From the NCBI RefSeq assembly GCF_001577835.2, contig NC_029521.1, positions 16,561,605 through 16,625,604 of the forward strand: a stretch of DNA of 64,000 nucleotides, in the 5' to 3' direction. The position numbers were made by a program, and so were the translations under genes. How positions within the stretch are numbered: position 1 is the stretch's first letter; the number at the start of each line of letters is the position of its first letter. Positions 20,363-33,634 of the stretch are shown piece after piece. The notes beneath the pieces were generated by a model. That model saw nothing but the letters and a program-made list of their open reading frames with translations. It was not told where the DNA came from and did not search any database. This DNA is from Coturnix japonica. Taxonomy: Eukaryota > Chordata > Aves > Galliformes > Phasianidae.

Positions 20363-21609
20363 CCTTAAAGATTCATACAGAAAGCTCCTTCATCCAGAAA
20401 AGACCTCAAAGATTTGTGTTTAGCAGTAGAACATAGGTATAGGGATTGGTATAGGGGTTTGTTTCTTTCTTGCATTGTATTCCTGGGTTTTATGGTATTT
20501 TGGTGAAGATGGGTAGGTAGGTAGGGTTAGGTATGTTAGGAAGATAAGAAACATGAGGATGATCACTGGATACACAATTTAGAAGGCAGTGCGAGTTACT
20601 TAGGAATATTTTAACAGTTACAGGGCTGATTTTGCTACAAACAAGCTTTTATCTCCCTTGTATATTAGTATTATACATTCCACTCGAGACAGAGGTGTTA
20701 TCATAAAAACATGAAAATCGGAAATAGTCATTTCTCTGTTTAATTATTACTGATCTTTGCTTAAATTAAATCATTATCCTCTTCTTTAAGTGCTTGGCCT
20801 GTTTCTGTTTTCTCATGTTATCAAGAACAAGAAGCCTGAACCAAGATCTTCTGTCATAAGGCTACCCTAGCATCTGAACATACAGTAATTTGCCTTATGT
20901 ACCTATGTTAGAGAGAAACCACTTGTTAGAGAGATGCAGGTACTTTCTCTTCCTTTGTACCCACATATCAGCAACTGTTTTGTTTACTCTCTGAGTACAA
21001 AGTGTACAAACATCTCTGCAGCTATAACCTGGCAACTGAGGAAATGCAGCTGTATGAGGGAGCCTGCACATCAGTGACTAGAGCACCCACCTCAAGAAAC
21101 ATTCCTGACATTGTAATTAAGCTTATTTCGGGATTTTCTAACTTCTCAGTTCACTGTGTCCACATGTTCTGCCATTCACCTACAAAATAATCCAGAAGGT
21201 GAAAGATCACACCAAGGGTTCAGCAGTACACCCCAAGTAAGAGTAATCCAGGTACTGTGGGTGATCCTGGGTGTGAGGTTAAGCCCAGATTCCTCAAGCA
21301 AGATTTGTGGTAAATGAAATCCATTTGATCGCTATCTGGAGACAATAATCAATATAAAAACAAAATGTATTTGTCCATGTAATAGAGAAAATGTACACAA
21401 AGGAGATGAAACACCTCATCTAGCACCTACCACTAGGAACTGAACTTACAACATACAGAGAGGTTTATAGTCCAGAACTGAGAGTGGGTTCTCACCCACA
21501 CCATATCACCTACCATCTACCAGCACCCTGAGCACCTCAGAGGATTCTGAACAGACCTACTCCTGCTCCTCAGGGGAGCACAGGAGACACAGCACTACCC
21601 CTTGTAAGG

Positions 21610-21792
21610 TGGAATGATACAAAGATGATAACAGATATTCAAAAAGTTATATATAAGGAAAGACTCACTGATATGGATGCCCTCACTGGGAAATGCTGAG
21701 GCAGTCTCCACCAAGGAGCAATCTCCAAGAGATACTACCTTAGTGGTGGTCAGCCCTTAAATGAGGTCTAGAGGAGGTGGAGTCAAGCTCCA
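21610..21792 (+). repeat. LTR-like repeat, truncated by the assembly gap
   Basis: Corresponds to the left part of the repeat at 28916-29230. It stops at the N. It is named here only as the end of duplication copy 1. Confidence 0.35.
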
Positions 21793-21793
21793 N
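21793..21793. other. Assembly gap (single N)
   Basis: The only ambiguous base I noticed. It sits precisely at the junction of the two 7.3 kb copies: sequence before it matches up to 29098, and sequence after it matches from 14488. Confidence 0.95.
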
Positions 21794-22595
21794 TGTTTTA
21801 ATGATTTAGAGCAGAAATCCCCCTTTTAAATGGCCTATTGGCATAAGAACCTTGTATATCTGTGCCATTTAATTAATCAGTTTGGCTATTCATGTCTTTG
21901 TCTAGAACTACATCTTCACATCCACAGAAGAGAAGCTCCAGTGCAGTCTGTCAGTAGACTGTCACTCTTGCTTTTAAATACAGCTCTGTTCATTTAAAGA
22001 TGCAGGAGATTTGCTGCTTGATTGAGCGCTGGCTCAAATCCCAGGCGTTTACTACACAACCTTACTCCTTTCTACTCTGATTCTTGCTATGCCAGCAGCT
22101 AACGTCATCAGATGACACACTGTAGCGTTTTTCTTTCCACACCGCCTCACGGCCACTGACTTCAAGGTATTTTGACTGATATTTTCACTGACCCACAGAA
22201 CTTTTTTCTAAACCTTACACTCCTGTAGAATCCAGTTCTACAAACATGAATAGTGATGAAATTACTAAACCCTTACAGAGTACATTACTTAGAACTGCTC
22301 TCATCCATAGAGACAGGCATGCAAGAGTCACACACTCTATCTTCTGAAATTGGCAGTTCTAACAAAACATTCCAAGCACAGATAATTTAAGGAAGCAACT
22401 CCCAACCATTTCACCAGCTAATACATGGGTAATTGAGGTACTTAAAGTATCTTTTAAACGATTACCTTTCCAGGGAAGTGAGGGGGTGTCTTTTTTAGAA
22501 TTATCTCTTTCACAAATTACTACATTCCATTCATTAAAACAAACAAAAAACATCACACACACACCAAACAGGTTTTGTGGGCTTCTCCTAAGGCC

Positions 22596-23296
22596 TCCTA
22601 TTCAGCCTAGAGAGGCCACGTCTGGAGTACTTTGCCCATTTCTGGGCTTGCCAGTTCAAAACAGGCAGGGATCTCCTAGAAGTTGTCCAGCTGAGGGCAG
22701 CAAAGAAAATAAAGGGCCTGGAGCATCTCCTTAACAGGAAAGGCTAAGTAACCTGGTTCTGTTCAGTCTGGGGAAAAGACTAACAGCATGACACCACACA
22801 AAATGCATGCTAATAGGGACACAGGTTAAGCAATAACTTTCATGGCTAAAATCATTCAGTGCAAGATCGCCAAAAAAATTAGCTGTCAGATAGAAGGACA
22901 ACACCCCTATAGAACTGACTGTTTCTGGTATCAGTTATAGGCCACGTGGATGGAATCAGTAGCTGGTAGTTTACTCAGATCCAGATGAATTGTGCACTTA
23001 AATTTTCCTACTTGTTCTCAGTGGTTCCTTGCTTAGATTTGCTGAAGTAGTAATAAACCACCAGCTAGCAGACCAGCAAGTTCTGCCAAATACAAAATAA
23101 AAGTTTGTTAAAATGAAGGCAGTGAGGCATTGGAACAGATTGCCCAGAGAGTTAGTGGGTGTCCCATCACTGGAGACACCCGAAGTCAGGCTGGATGGGA
23201 CTCTAAGCAACTTGAACAAGCTGTAGGTGTCCCTACCCATTGTAGGGGAGTTGGACTGAATGGTCTTCAAAGGTCTCTTCCAAACCAAATGATTCT
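22596..23296 (+). mobile_element. CR1 LINE fragment, interrupted (copy 2)
   Basis: Identical to the CR1 pieces at 15290-15475 and 15811-15990, lying here at 22596-22781 and 23117-23296. It belongs to duplication copy 2 and is not an independent insertion. Confidence 0.75.
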
Positions 23297-24610
23297 GAGA
23301 TACAAAGATAAAGGTTCAAGTCACAACATGAAGGACAAAGCATTCAGTCACCAGGGAGGCGGCTAAAGGTAAAGCTGGGACAAGAACTTCAAGTGGTAAT
23401 TGCCTTCTCTTTTGAGAGCTGCAAGGGACAGCCAAAGTTACATCAGACATTTGCAGCTGTTTAGACAAGAAGGAACTACTTTATGTTATAAAGATATTCT
23501 GAATCAATTCACAGCCTTTTCCTGTCTGGTAAAATTCATGCAAAGGCCTTCTACAAACTAAATGTGGAAATTTAAACCATATTTGAGATACTGATGACTG
23601 TACTAATATCCCTTCCATACTTCTCAGCAAATAAAGCTTGCACTTTATTTACACTTTTATAGATTTCTATCAGCTATAAATAAACACTATCTTACCAAAA
23701 AAAACATCTCACTAAAAGCACTTCAAGACAAGAAACCACTGCATACAATTAACTAGAAAGCACAGAAAACACCGCATATAAAAATTCCCTTAAAACCATT
23801 TTAATTCTACTAGATGACTGGTTTTTTGTACAATGCTATCTCTGGGTAGCCAAATTGGAGAGAGACAACAAAGAATGTGATGCAATCTACTCATCCCATC
23901 AGTGTGTGAATGTGTAGATTCAAGCTCCCTATAACACTGAAGGAAAAGATTTCATTGAATAGCCTTTTAAAATTAAGAGCATCTTTCAGGATGAAAATGT
24001 GACCTTTTAAATAAACAGACGCAATGCTATCTCCAGAAAGAGAAGCAGCAGTGCTGCACATTGTACTCACAATCAAAAAAGAACTGAAATCTTCATTTGT
24101 TCCCTAGACTGCAAAGGGAAAGTTTATGAAATAATGAATATGCTTATGTAGCAATGCTGAAATCCGTGGTTGTGCTGATGTAATTACATTCTGGGAAAAA
24201 ACTCATAAGAGCTAAAAAAATTCTTTTAAATCACATTTCTAAACCAAAGCTTCCCTAAATAATGTTTCCTTAAATACCAGCTTTATTTTTTGTACTCAGT
24301 GTAAGTTAAGGAGTCCGCTTGCAGTTCATAGTTATCCATGCACAGTGCTTGAAATCACTCTGATCTCAACACAGAACAAAGAATGTTGAACAAATGTCTA
24401 CAAAGCCACAATAATTATACTGGTTGTTGTGCTTATTTTGCTCCTACAAACGGCACTTCCATGTAATAGCTAAAGCACAGTATTCCAAAGGAAAAGAACT
24501 GCCATATTTTTTAAGCCTGTGTACATGACAGCATGAAGGGAACAAACTAAAACCAACATACATCCACAGCTTCAATAGATTCAGATACTGTGCAGAAAAT
24601 GGCCACGTAC

Positions 24611-24631
24611 CTCTGAATAAAGTATCCCCAT
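24611..24631 (-). other. ANKRD22: Second copy of ANKRD22 coding exon 1
   Basis: Encodes MGILYSE followed by a GT donor on the minus strand, identical to 17305-17325 along with its flanks. If the duplication is real, ANKRD22 has two promoters and two first exons. If it is an overlap artefact, this is the same exon counted twice. Confidence 0.85.
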
Positions 24632-25861
24632 GCCTATTCTCCACTGCTTGAGTTCTTTCTTGCTCACCAGCCAAACAAGTTAATGTCACTCGAAATGATC
24701 TTGAACTTATTTGAATCTGGTTAACATTTAACTTAAAACACAGGAATCACTCTTAAGCTACATTTGCCTTCTGTGCTTTCTACTTGGTGGTATGAAACAA
24801 TCGTCTTCAGAAACCCAGCCCAGCAAGGTAAACGTGGGAACAGCAGCCTACAGGAGACTGACAGAACAAGTTACAACAGAGAGAAGCATTTCCCTTTGTC
24901 ATCTTTGCAGCAAGAGCCTCTGGTTACCAAAAAAGGAAAGCAGCAAAATAGGCTGGGGAGGGGATGGAGGGTAGGGAGGGAGGAGAGAAGGAAGAAAAAT
25001 ACACTAGCGAAGAAAGGAAGGGAAAGAGGTGAAAAGAAGTAACTAAGAATGATAGGCAGTTTGCTACTCAAAGTACTTTCTGTTTATAAATCCCAAACTC
25101 TTTAGAAGGAAACCTCAGAGGTAGGCTGAATAAGATCCCATACCCTATTAAAGAGATTTCCTGGTATAATTAGTTTCAGTCTCTTATTAACCAGACCAGC
25201 CCATTTCAACAGCTGCTCATTCATCTCTTCCTAGCCTTGTCCAAACACTGAGCATGACTCACCATAGCCTCCTTTTGTGGTTTCACACTAATGGACAGCT
25301 AAATATCACCACCTCTCTCTCACCCTCTCTGCTTCAAAGGAAAGGGGGAGAAAATATGGTGAAAAAAGGTGCAAGGGTTGAGACAAGGACAGGGACTTGG
25401 ATTCACAAACTACCATTGTGGGCAAAACAGACTCATTGGGGAGCACTACTTCCCACACCATTACCCAAACTGTCCTTTCACTATCAGACCCCAAAGCACA
25501 TTTTAGCTACAAACCTAATAATAGCCGTGACAGGTTCTAGGCAGGTCTACTTCCCAATGTGAAAACCAAACACGGCCCCACATCACAACTAACAGAAGTG
25601 ACTGCAGCCAAATTTGAAAAATAAGACATCCCAATGGTGGCAGCTGAGGAACAGGACAGAATGTTAGCAAGGGCAAAAAGCCACTTATCCTATGGCCCAT
25701 CCTCAGTACCTGGGAAAGCGTGCCACTGGAGGAAGGGCTAGGAGGAACTCTCATTCCACTGTGTGGATCCTCATGTTCAATCACAGGGAGGAAAATACCA
25801 CCAGCACTCTGCTTTCTCTCTTATCACTTCAGTTTTATCTGTCCTCGTTCAATATCTACAG

Positions 25862-27668
25862 CTATCCTATGCAGACCAATTCCAAGCTTTTGACTATGGC
25901 TCGAGGGTAAACATGCAGAAATACAACCAGGTAAGACAATACAGTTTCCCTGAGACTATTTCCATTGGTCCTGGAAAAGCTAAGAATACATGACCTCACA
26001 TGCTGCAGAAAGAAGAAGGGAGGGATCTGAGATAATGTTTCACCTGAACCTAACACTACTAAGTGCAAAAAGCACAGGCAGTTCCTTGTAGACAACTAAT
26101 AGAAGTTCATTGTTCTTTCCCTACTGATGCAGGGATGTGTCAAATGACATGCTCATTTACCTGCCATTCCCAAAAGACCAAGAGCCATATTCAAGTCCTA
26201 GGACTGGATGTGGGATAGCACCTCTTCACAAAAAATACTCAAGTCCCACCTTTAAGTAGAGCACCAGCATGGCCAAAAATAAATAAATAAATAAATTTAA
26301 AAATAAATAAATAAAGCAGCAAACAAAAAGAAAAGGAGAAAGAAAAGGAAGTGTATTTCTTGCCGTGATTTTGGGGAGGTTCTTACCTTCTCTCCTCCCC
26401 CTCTCCTCCCACCTGAGAAACTAGAAAAAAAAAAAAAAGGGAGGGAAACTTCAGAACACCATAGTGAAGAACGCTGTGGCAAACTAATGTAAGCTCTTAG
26501 AAAAAGGAGATGGACAAAACTTCATTACTCAGAAAAGTTGCTGCACTCCTGCAATGCTGACAACTTGCCTGACAGATTTTAAGTTTTAAACTGATATGTT
26601 GACTTCTAGCAATATTTTCTATGTCGGGACAGGCTGTTTTAAGGCTGATATGATATTTCACAGGCAGAAAAATCTTCTGAAGATTTATCAGACACTTTCC
26701 ATCCACTTATGGTGTTCAAATACCAGTCTGAATTAGGTGAAGTTCTATTCCCAATATATGTTTAGGAAACCTCATGACAGAAAATGAGAAAAATAATAGA
26801 AGCGCGTTCAGATAATAGAGGTTAATGTCAAAGCATTTTTTGCAGTGTCTCTCATCAGCCTGTAGACTAATCCTGCATAAAGTTACTTAGCTCAGGGCTC
26901 AGAAGATCCCTGCTCTGTGTTTGGTCAGTTTCTCTGTGACAACAGGCAACGCAAGTAGATTCACTGGCTATTACTCCCTAGGCAGCTATGATGTAACTGT
27001 CACTGAAAGAGTGCTTGGTTTGACACAACACAACTAAAATTGTCTCTCTCTCTCTCTGTGCCACATATAAGCATGAAGAGAAAAAAAAAAAAAAAAAGGA
27101 AAAAAAAATGGGACACACAAACAACATCTCTGCAGTTCTCTCCTGATAAACACAAACACTGCTCTTTCCATACCCCTATCTATGATCAGAATAAGTAGGT
27201 GTCAAAGTTCAGGACAACTCATAACCATCCACTGAAGAAAAGCCTAGAAACAGGATGGATTATTCCCTTCCATGATATGTAGGGATTGGGTCTAGGGAAA
27301 CATGCATTAAGAGAGTGGACTTGATCTCTACTGTTTTCCTGTAGCGAATGGAGAAGAGAAACAGAAGCCTGCACAGAATCATTTTTTTAAACATTTCCCA
27401 ACATAGCAGCATTCACTCAGATGCCCTCCCTTTCTTACAGACTACTCCTCCTGCATATGAGATAGAGAAGATAAGCACACCCACTGCAGTTTGGAGTGGT
27501 AGACAAGACAAATTTGCAGATCCCAAAGACATGTCAAAACTACTTTCTCAGATTAATAATCTCTATTACCATGAGAATTTTCCTTTCTGGGGCCATCTTG
27601 ATTTTGTCTGGGGCCTTGATGCAGCTGAGAAAATGTATTGGAAAATTGCTGAACTAATCAGAAAATAG
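25862..27668 (+). pseudogene. Orphan last two exons of a lipase (copy 2)
   Basis: Exons at 25862-25930 and 27441-27668, identical in sequence to 18556-18624 and 20135-20362. It carries the same intact frames, splice sites and catalytic Asp/His, and is part of duplication copy 2. Confidence 0.8.
26275..26315 (+). repeat. (AAAT)n simple repeat, copy 2
   Basis: Same length and sequence as 18969-19009, as expected for an assembly overlap and unusual for an old duplication. Confidence 0.8.
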
Positions 27669-28915
27669 CCTTAAAGATTCATACAGAAAGCTCCTTCATC
27701 CAGAAAAGACCTCAAAGATTTGTGTTTAGCAGTAGAACATAGGTATAGGGATTGGTATAGGGGTTTGTTTCTTTCTTGCATTGTATTCCTGGGTTTTATG
27801 GTATTTTGGTGAAGATGGGTAGGTAGGTAGGGTTAGGTATGTTAGGAAGATAAGAAACATGAGGATGATCACTGGATACACAATTTAGAAGGCAGTGCGA
27901 GTTACTTAGGAATATTTTAACAGTTACAGGGCTGATTTTGCTACAAACAAGCTTTTATCTCCCTTGTATATTAGTATTATACATTCCACTCGAGACAGAG
28001 GTGTTATCATAAAAACATGAAAATCGGAAATAGTCATTTCTCTGTTTAATTATTACTGATCTTTGCTTAAATTAAATCATTATCCTCTTCTTTAAGTGCT
28101 TGGCCTGTTTCTGTTTTCTCATGTTATCAAGAACAAGAAGCCTGAACCAAGATCTTCTGTCATAAGGCTACCCTAGCATCTGAACATACAGTAATTTGCC
28201 TTATGTACCTATGTTAGAGAGAAACCACTTGTTAGAGAGATGCAGGTACTTTCTCTTCCTTTGTACCCACATATCAGCAACTGTTTTGTTTACTCTCTGA
28301 GTACAAAGTGTACAAACATCTCTGCAGCTATAACCTGGCAACTGAGGAAATGCAGCTGTATGAGGGAGCCTGCACATCAGTGACTAGAGCACCCACCTCA
28401 AGAAACATTCCTGACATTGTAATTAAGCTTATTTCGGGATTTTCTAACTTCTCAGTTCACTGTGTCCACATGTTCTGCCATTCACCTACAAAATAATCCA
28501 GAAGGTGAAAGATCACACCAAGGGTTCAGCAGTACACCCCAAGTAAGAGTAATCCAGGTACTGTGGGTGATCCTGGGTGTGAGGTTAAGCCCAGATTCCT
28601 CAAGCAAGATTTGTGGTAAATGAAATCCATTTGATCGCTATCTGGAGACAATAATCAATATAAAAACAAAATGTATTTGTCCATGTAATAGAGAAAATGT
28701 ACACAAAGGAGATGAAACACCTCATCTAGCACCTACCACTAGGAACTGAACTTACAACATACAGAGAGGTTTATAGTCCAGAACTGAGAGTGGGTTCTCA
28801 CCCACACCATATCACCTACCATCTACCAGCACCCTGAGCACCTCAGAGGATTCTGAACAGACCTACTCCTGCTCCTCAGGGGAGCACAGGAGACACAGCA
28901 CTACCCCTTGTAAGG

Positions 28916-29230
28916 TGGAATGATACAAAGATGATAACAGATATTCAAAGGGTTATTTATAAGGAAAGACTCACCATTACAGATGCCCTCACTGGAAAAT
29001 GCTGAGGCAGCCTCCACCAAGGAGCAACCTCCAAGAGATACTACCTTAGTGGTGGTCAGCCCTTAAATGAGGTCTAGAGGAGGTGGAGTCAAGCTCCATC
29101 CCTTCCAGGAGCACAGCTAAATTACTCTCACCTGTGCTCCCACAGCTGACCCAACACTTGCCTCAGCTGATTAATCAGAGGTTCAGGCTGTGATTACCAA
29201 CTTCCCATACACCCCCATACAAACATGAGC
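28916..29230 (+). repeat. LTR-like repeat fossil, unclassified
   Basis: Shares an ordered set of short blocks with 48520-48790: GACTCACC, a CAGCCT-C-CC block, CTTAAATGAG, a GGAG-C-C block, CACCTGTG-TC and AGGC-GTGA. This suggests one dispersed family. The composition and lack of coding potential resemble a solo LTR of an avian endogenous retrovirus, but I cannot name the family or fix its ends. It looks old. Confidence 0.35.
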
Positions 29231-29259
29231 TTTGGGTCTGAAGGGCTGGGAGCAAGACC

Positions 29260-30094
29260 ACAAACTTGAGCTCAGGTAAAAATGAAGTGAGTGCCTCTTC
29301 CAACATAGCAAAGCCCTTCACCTGTACCCTCACACTCCTTCAGAACCACACAACACACAGACATGCTTCACACTGTGAACTGAATGCCATGACACTGCAC
29401 AAAACACATATGAGGCAGGATAGAAAACAACAGATCACAAAATCAAACTCATTCCAGCCTCATCAGTGGTGCATTTTCCCTGATGCAGAAGTAGAGCTGA
29501 ACAGGAGCTAGCTCACATTCTCTTTTGACAGTGCACATGGTTCTGCCCCACTGAAGAAAGCAGAGGGCAGGCAATGGGGACCATGCTTCCTGGGTGACAA
29601 AAGAACAAGAATATAGCAGCTCTCCAAAAGCCAGTTGTGTGAATACAGGGCTAAGATCAAGCACACACAGCCCAGAACAAGATGCCAAGGGGCACTCAAG
29701 GAAATCAGCTTATCCAGAGAGCCTTTCCATGTTCAACTGGAAGAAGCAGCCACAGGTACGCTCTGAGTGGTCACAGGGAAGCATTTGAGTCAGTGAAGCA
29801 CTACTCAGAAAAGAAAGCAATTAGTCTAACACCACCTCTGGCCCAAGGTTTATAAAGGGTTGCCAAAATTTCTTACAGAAGACAAAAACAAATTCCAAAC
29901 AATTAGATAGGCTTGACACTTGATGATAAGGATTCCCACAAACAATGATTAACTTCATATTAGAATCCATCAGGAACACAATCCTGTAATGGCTTGTGTC
30001 AGCACAAGAAAGCATTCACCTCTTATATGTCCTGTCAGTAGACTTTCAGCTACCCAGACTACATCCCTGCAGTGCTGTGAGGGGCCCTTGCTCC
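29260..30094. other. Intergenic sequence, no gene seen
   Basis: Unique-looking DNA between the duplication and the STAMBPL1 promoter region. Short open frames on both strands show no recognisable protein. Confidence 0.4.
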
Positions 30095-30600
30095 TGTTGG
30101 AAATACCCCAATAATTTTGGTCAGGATGGTATCTCTGATAAAAGCAGTTTTTATTCACGATAGCAATGGCAGGTGCCCTGCTAGCAGAAGCGTGCCTAGG
30201 GACATGATATTACAGTCTGTATACCTTGTCTCCCATGCGTTTCCCCTCCCCTGTTTCCCCTTTAGTTGGGTACTCCGGGTTACAATTTTATCCGAGGTTT
30301 GCATTTATTAATGACATTCTGACACTTGTTAATTTATGTTCTATCTTGTGCCAGGCAGTCGCTATCCTGCTGTTTGTTTCCAAGATGTCTCGGTACTCTT
30401 ATCGTGTTGATATGTTGATTCCCTTAAAAGCTTCTTCCATTCTCTCCGAGGGACACTTGGTTAAACAAAAAGCCCCGGGGGGAGGCCAGGGAGGCCAGTC
30501 CTTCCTGATATCTCTTCAAGCACATCTTTAGGTATGTCCACGACTCTTCCCTCAGACGGTTAGCGACCGCTGTTGCTCCTTACCTAAAGGAGACTTAGAT
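30095..30600 (-). repeat. Possible LTR-like fossil beside the CpG island
   Basis: The block begins TGTTGGAAAT on the plus strand (an LTR ending ...CCAACA on the minus strand). It contains a minus-strand AATAAA-type signal near 30148-30158, as in an R region, and its texture differs from the flanks. No internal retroviral genes are present, so it would be a solo LTR. The right edge and target-site repeat are not resolved, and the family is unknown. Confidence 0.3.
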
Positions 30601-30639
30601 TCGCCCGAATGAACCGTGTGAGCCTGCTACTACATTCGG

Positions 30640-31345
30640 GCAGACGTGAACGTACTGAAAAGGTGCCTGCCCTGCCCTGCCCTTTCCTGCCCTGCCCTAC
30701 GGACCGGAGCTCGGAAGGGATGCGGCTCCAGGTGCCCGGCGCTGGGGGCGGCAGCCGTGCGGAGTGCCCCGCTCGCCTCCGGGCTGTAACGGCCGCCACG
30801 GGCGCACGGCGGCGCCCCGGCCGCTGGGGATGCAGGCAGCGGCCCTGCCGCGCTGCCCGGCGCCGCGCAGGCTCCTCCCTTCGCCCCGCACCGCGCCGTG
30901 ACCCGGGCCGGCTGCGGCAGCGTGGGGGGCTGCGCTGCGCTTCGCTCCTTTCCGCGGCGCCGGCGGAGCGCAGGAGAGGCCCGGGCCGCCTCCGCTGCCG
31001 GGCGCCTTCGCTTTGTCTCCCGCCAGGGTCGGCCACGGGCTTGCGAGACCCGGTTCGGCGGTAAGCAGCCGCCACCTTCCCCGGCCTCCCTCCCTGCCTC
31101 CCTCCCGCTGCTTTGCGCCGGTGCTTGCTAAGGGAAAAGAGGTCGCGCCGCGCCGTGCCTTTCCGGGGTGCGCTGCTCCATCAGCCCCGCCACCTCCCTT
31201 CTGCTCTGCCTGCTCGCAGGTGCCGGCAGCCAGCGGGTCACAACCGCCCCGGGCGGAGCCGCGATCACTGACAGCCTGCCGGGGCCGCAGCGTGTGCCCG
31301 GAGGGAGCTGTCAGCCGTCAGTGCCTGGCCCAGCTGCGGAGGTAA
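30640..31345 (+). promoter_or_regulatory. STAMBPL1: CpG island, likely STAMBPL1 promoter and exon 1
   Basis: About 700 bases of very GC- and CpG-rich DNA in an otherwise AT-rich window. It is the only such island and lies upstream of STAMBPL1 on the same strand. A good donor, GGCG|GTAAGC, at 31061 suggests a non-coding first exon ending at 31060. Another candidate donor is near 31341 (GGAG|GTAAAG). The transcription start itself cannot be read from sequence. Long ORFs on both strands here are by-products of GC content. Confidence 0.65.
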
Positions 31346-33602
31346 AGCACAGCTTGTGCCCATACTCCGTTTGTAAATCCTTCCTGTCTCCAGCCATGTA
31401 CCTATGAAATATTGTCATCGGATCAGAAGGTGAAAGAATGTAAAAAAGGAAGAAGTGATGTTAATTGGTGCACCCATAACTGTCTTGTGAGGTGCTGCTG
31501 CTGCTCTTCCTCATTTTGTACCTGTGTCGAGGTGATCTCTGTAGGATCTCAGGTATCTCTCAGATGCACACCAAGCAGTGTAACTTAATGGTTCTGTTAT
31601 GTGGATGCATGCTCCCATTTCAGAAGGATGACAGAAAGTCCCTTTGGGAGAAGTCCATTTACTCTGGATTTCTTTTATTTACTATGCGTGCAGTGCAGAG
31701 TGTATATCCAAGAAGATCCAAGAAGCCATGGGCAGAAGTGGCATACCTGGTGCTGCGTGGTCTGTTTTCACGTGAGCAGGTTTTTCCTTGTGGTAGGCTG
31801 ACATGATGGAGTGCACAAAGCTGGAGCTTGCGTATGTTGGAGGAACTGCCTTAGAGCAGCAGGTCCTAGGAAGTTGTATACAGGCCCGCAACCTTGTGAA
31901 GTACTCCTAGAAGGTGGATGCTGCTGGGACAATGCATTTTTTTTGTCTCATATATTGCATTTCTATGTGCTCAGGGCACCAATCACTAAACCAGGTGCCA
32001 CAGCTGACAAATCCAGAAGTTCCTAGATCATGGAGAGTACAAGAAGCATTGTTCCCAAATGCAATACAACACCATCGGCACAAATTACATGCTTGTTTTT
32101 TTCCAGTAGTACTCTTAAGAGCCTGAAAGAGCAAGGAGTTTTAGTGCGTGGTTTTAGGTTTGAAAGTAGGAGTCAGTGGCTCGATCAATGAGACTACCGG
32201 AAAGGTGTTTCTTGTGGTTCTCTTTATGTGTCTGAATAGATTCTCAGTGAGGCCTTAAGGTATTTCCTGGAAGTTGATCACCATGCCAAGGGAAATTGCA
32301 GCTCAAGGTGAGGGATGTCATGAAATCCTCAGCAGCTCAGAGAGTGACAAAGTGATTTATGTGTGAAGACACTGAAGGGAATGCAGTATAAAAATTATTG
32401 CTTCATCTGTGTTTGCCCAACTTGTATGCGTAGGGTGTTTCTTTTTCCTGGTCTTATCTGGCTCCCAATATTTTATTTCTGTATCAAAGGTTACAGTTCC
32501 AGTTTGTGTTCTGAATAGCAGGTTGCTGCCTTGTAATGGAAGCCTTTTTCTATATCATTTCAATAAATATCTAACACTGGCATTGCTGTGCCAAAAAACA
32601 AACTTTCAGGGGGAAGTTTCAACTAGGAGTGTCTGTCCATGGAAGCAAGTGATCTTACCAGTACAGTCCAGATCCTGACTGATCTACATATTTCTGAGTA
32701 CTGTTCCTGCATGGAGATCTTTTGTATAAAAAAAGTCAGCATTTTAGATCTTACGTGGGTGATGTTATGATACCTCTCAGTGATGCCATGGGTCAGGCAC
32801 CTGCTCAGACTCATCCTTTGCCTATCACTTCCTACTGGCAGCTCCAGGTGACTCACAGTGTTGAACTGAGCTAGGGAGGCAGTGGACTTTGCATAATCAT
32901 TGGAGAAGGTACCTGCCTGTTTCAGAATCTCTGGATCACTGTCAGAAGACCTCCAGTGACCTCCAGCTTTTTCCATTGACTAAGAGTAAAGTCTGGATTG
33001 GGAGGGGGGGAGGGTTAATATTATCAGATTCATCCTGAAAGGGCAAGTAATTAATTGGGAAATTATTTTGGTCCAGAGATGGACTGTGCATAGCTTCCCT
33101 GGGTGAGCTACACAGCACTGTGCTTGGCTTTCAGACTCTGGGTAATCCAGTTGGTTTAAGGGCAGCTGCTCAATTACATTCAGTGCTGCTCTGAGGAGTG
33201 TGTCTATTGTCGTCAGCCTTAGAAACTTACAAACAAGAAATTAGAAATCCTTCTTTAACAACAAGAAAAAAATAGATTAAAGCACAGTGAATCCTTCCTG
33301 TAAAGGCAAACACTTTTGTTTTTTGTTTCCCCCATCTGCTCATAGCACAAGAGATCCTGCAACTAGGTTAGAGAAGGAGGTCAAAGACTTCATTATGAAA
33401 TCATGAAATTCATTATGAAATACTTACAGTATTATCTTAACATGTTTCTGCAGCATGGTGCTTACACCTGATTAACTGGTGGGTATGTTAGTTGACCACA
33501 CTCCATTCCATAGGTAATGGCACTATCAGGTTTTTACCTGCATTTTGCTCACTTAAACATTAGGATGCGAAGTAGTCAGAATCTATTGAACTAATGCTCC
33601 AA

Positions 33603-33634
33603 TTTTTTTTATTATTATTATTTTTATTTTTTAG
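33603..33634 (+). repeat. T-rich / (ATT)n simple repeat
   Basis: A run of T followed by ATT repeats and a second T run, inside the STAMBPL1 5' intron. Confidence 0.7.

Larger units (their letters stand above)
21794..29098 (+). repeat. 7.3 kb direct duplication, copy 2
   Basis: Same segment as 14488-21792. It starts directly after the N and continues without a break into unique sequence after 29098. If the overlap is an artefact, this copy is redundant with copy 1, and the ANKRD22-STAMBPL1 distance is overstated by about 7.3 kb. Confidence 0.92.

Noticed and set aside
30584-31345. Several long ORFs on both strands (up to 163 codons) in the CpG island
   Set aside because: GC-rich sequence lacks stop codons in all frames. 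The peptides are Arg/Pro/Ala-rich with no domain, and the region fits a promoter and non-coding exon.
32623-32976. 117-codon minus-strand ORF in the STAMBPL1 5' intron
   Set aside because: No recognisable domain, no splice context and no supporting neighbours. Treated as a chance frame.
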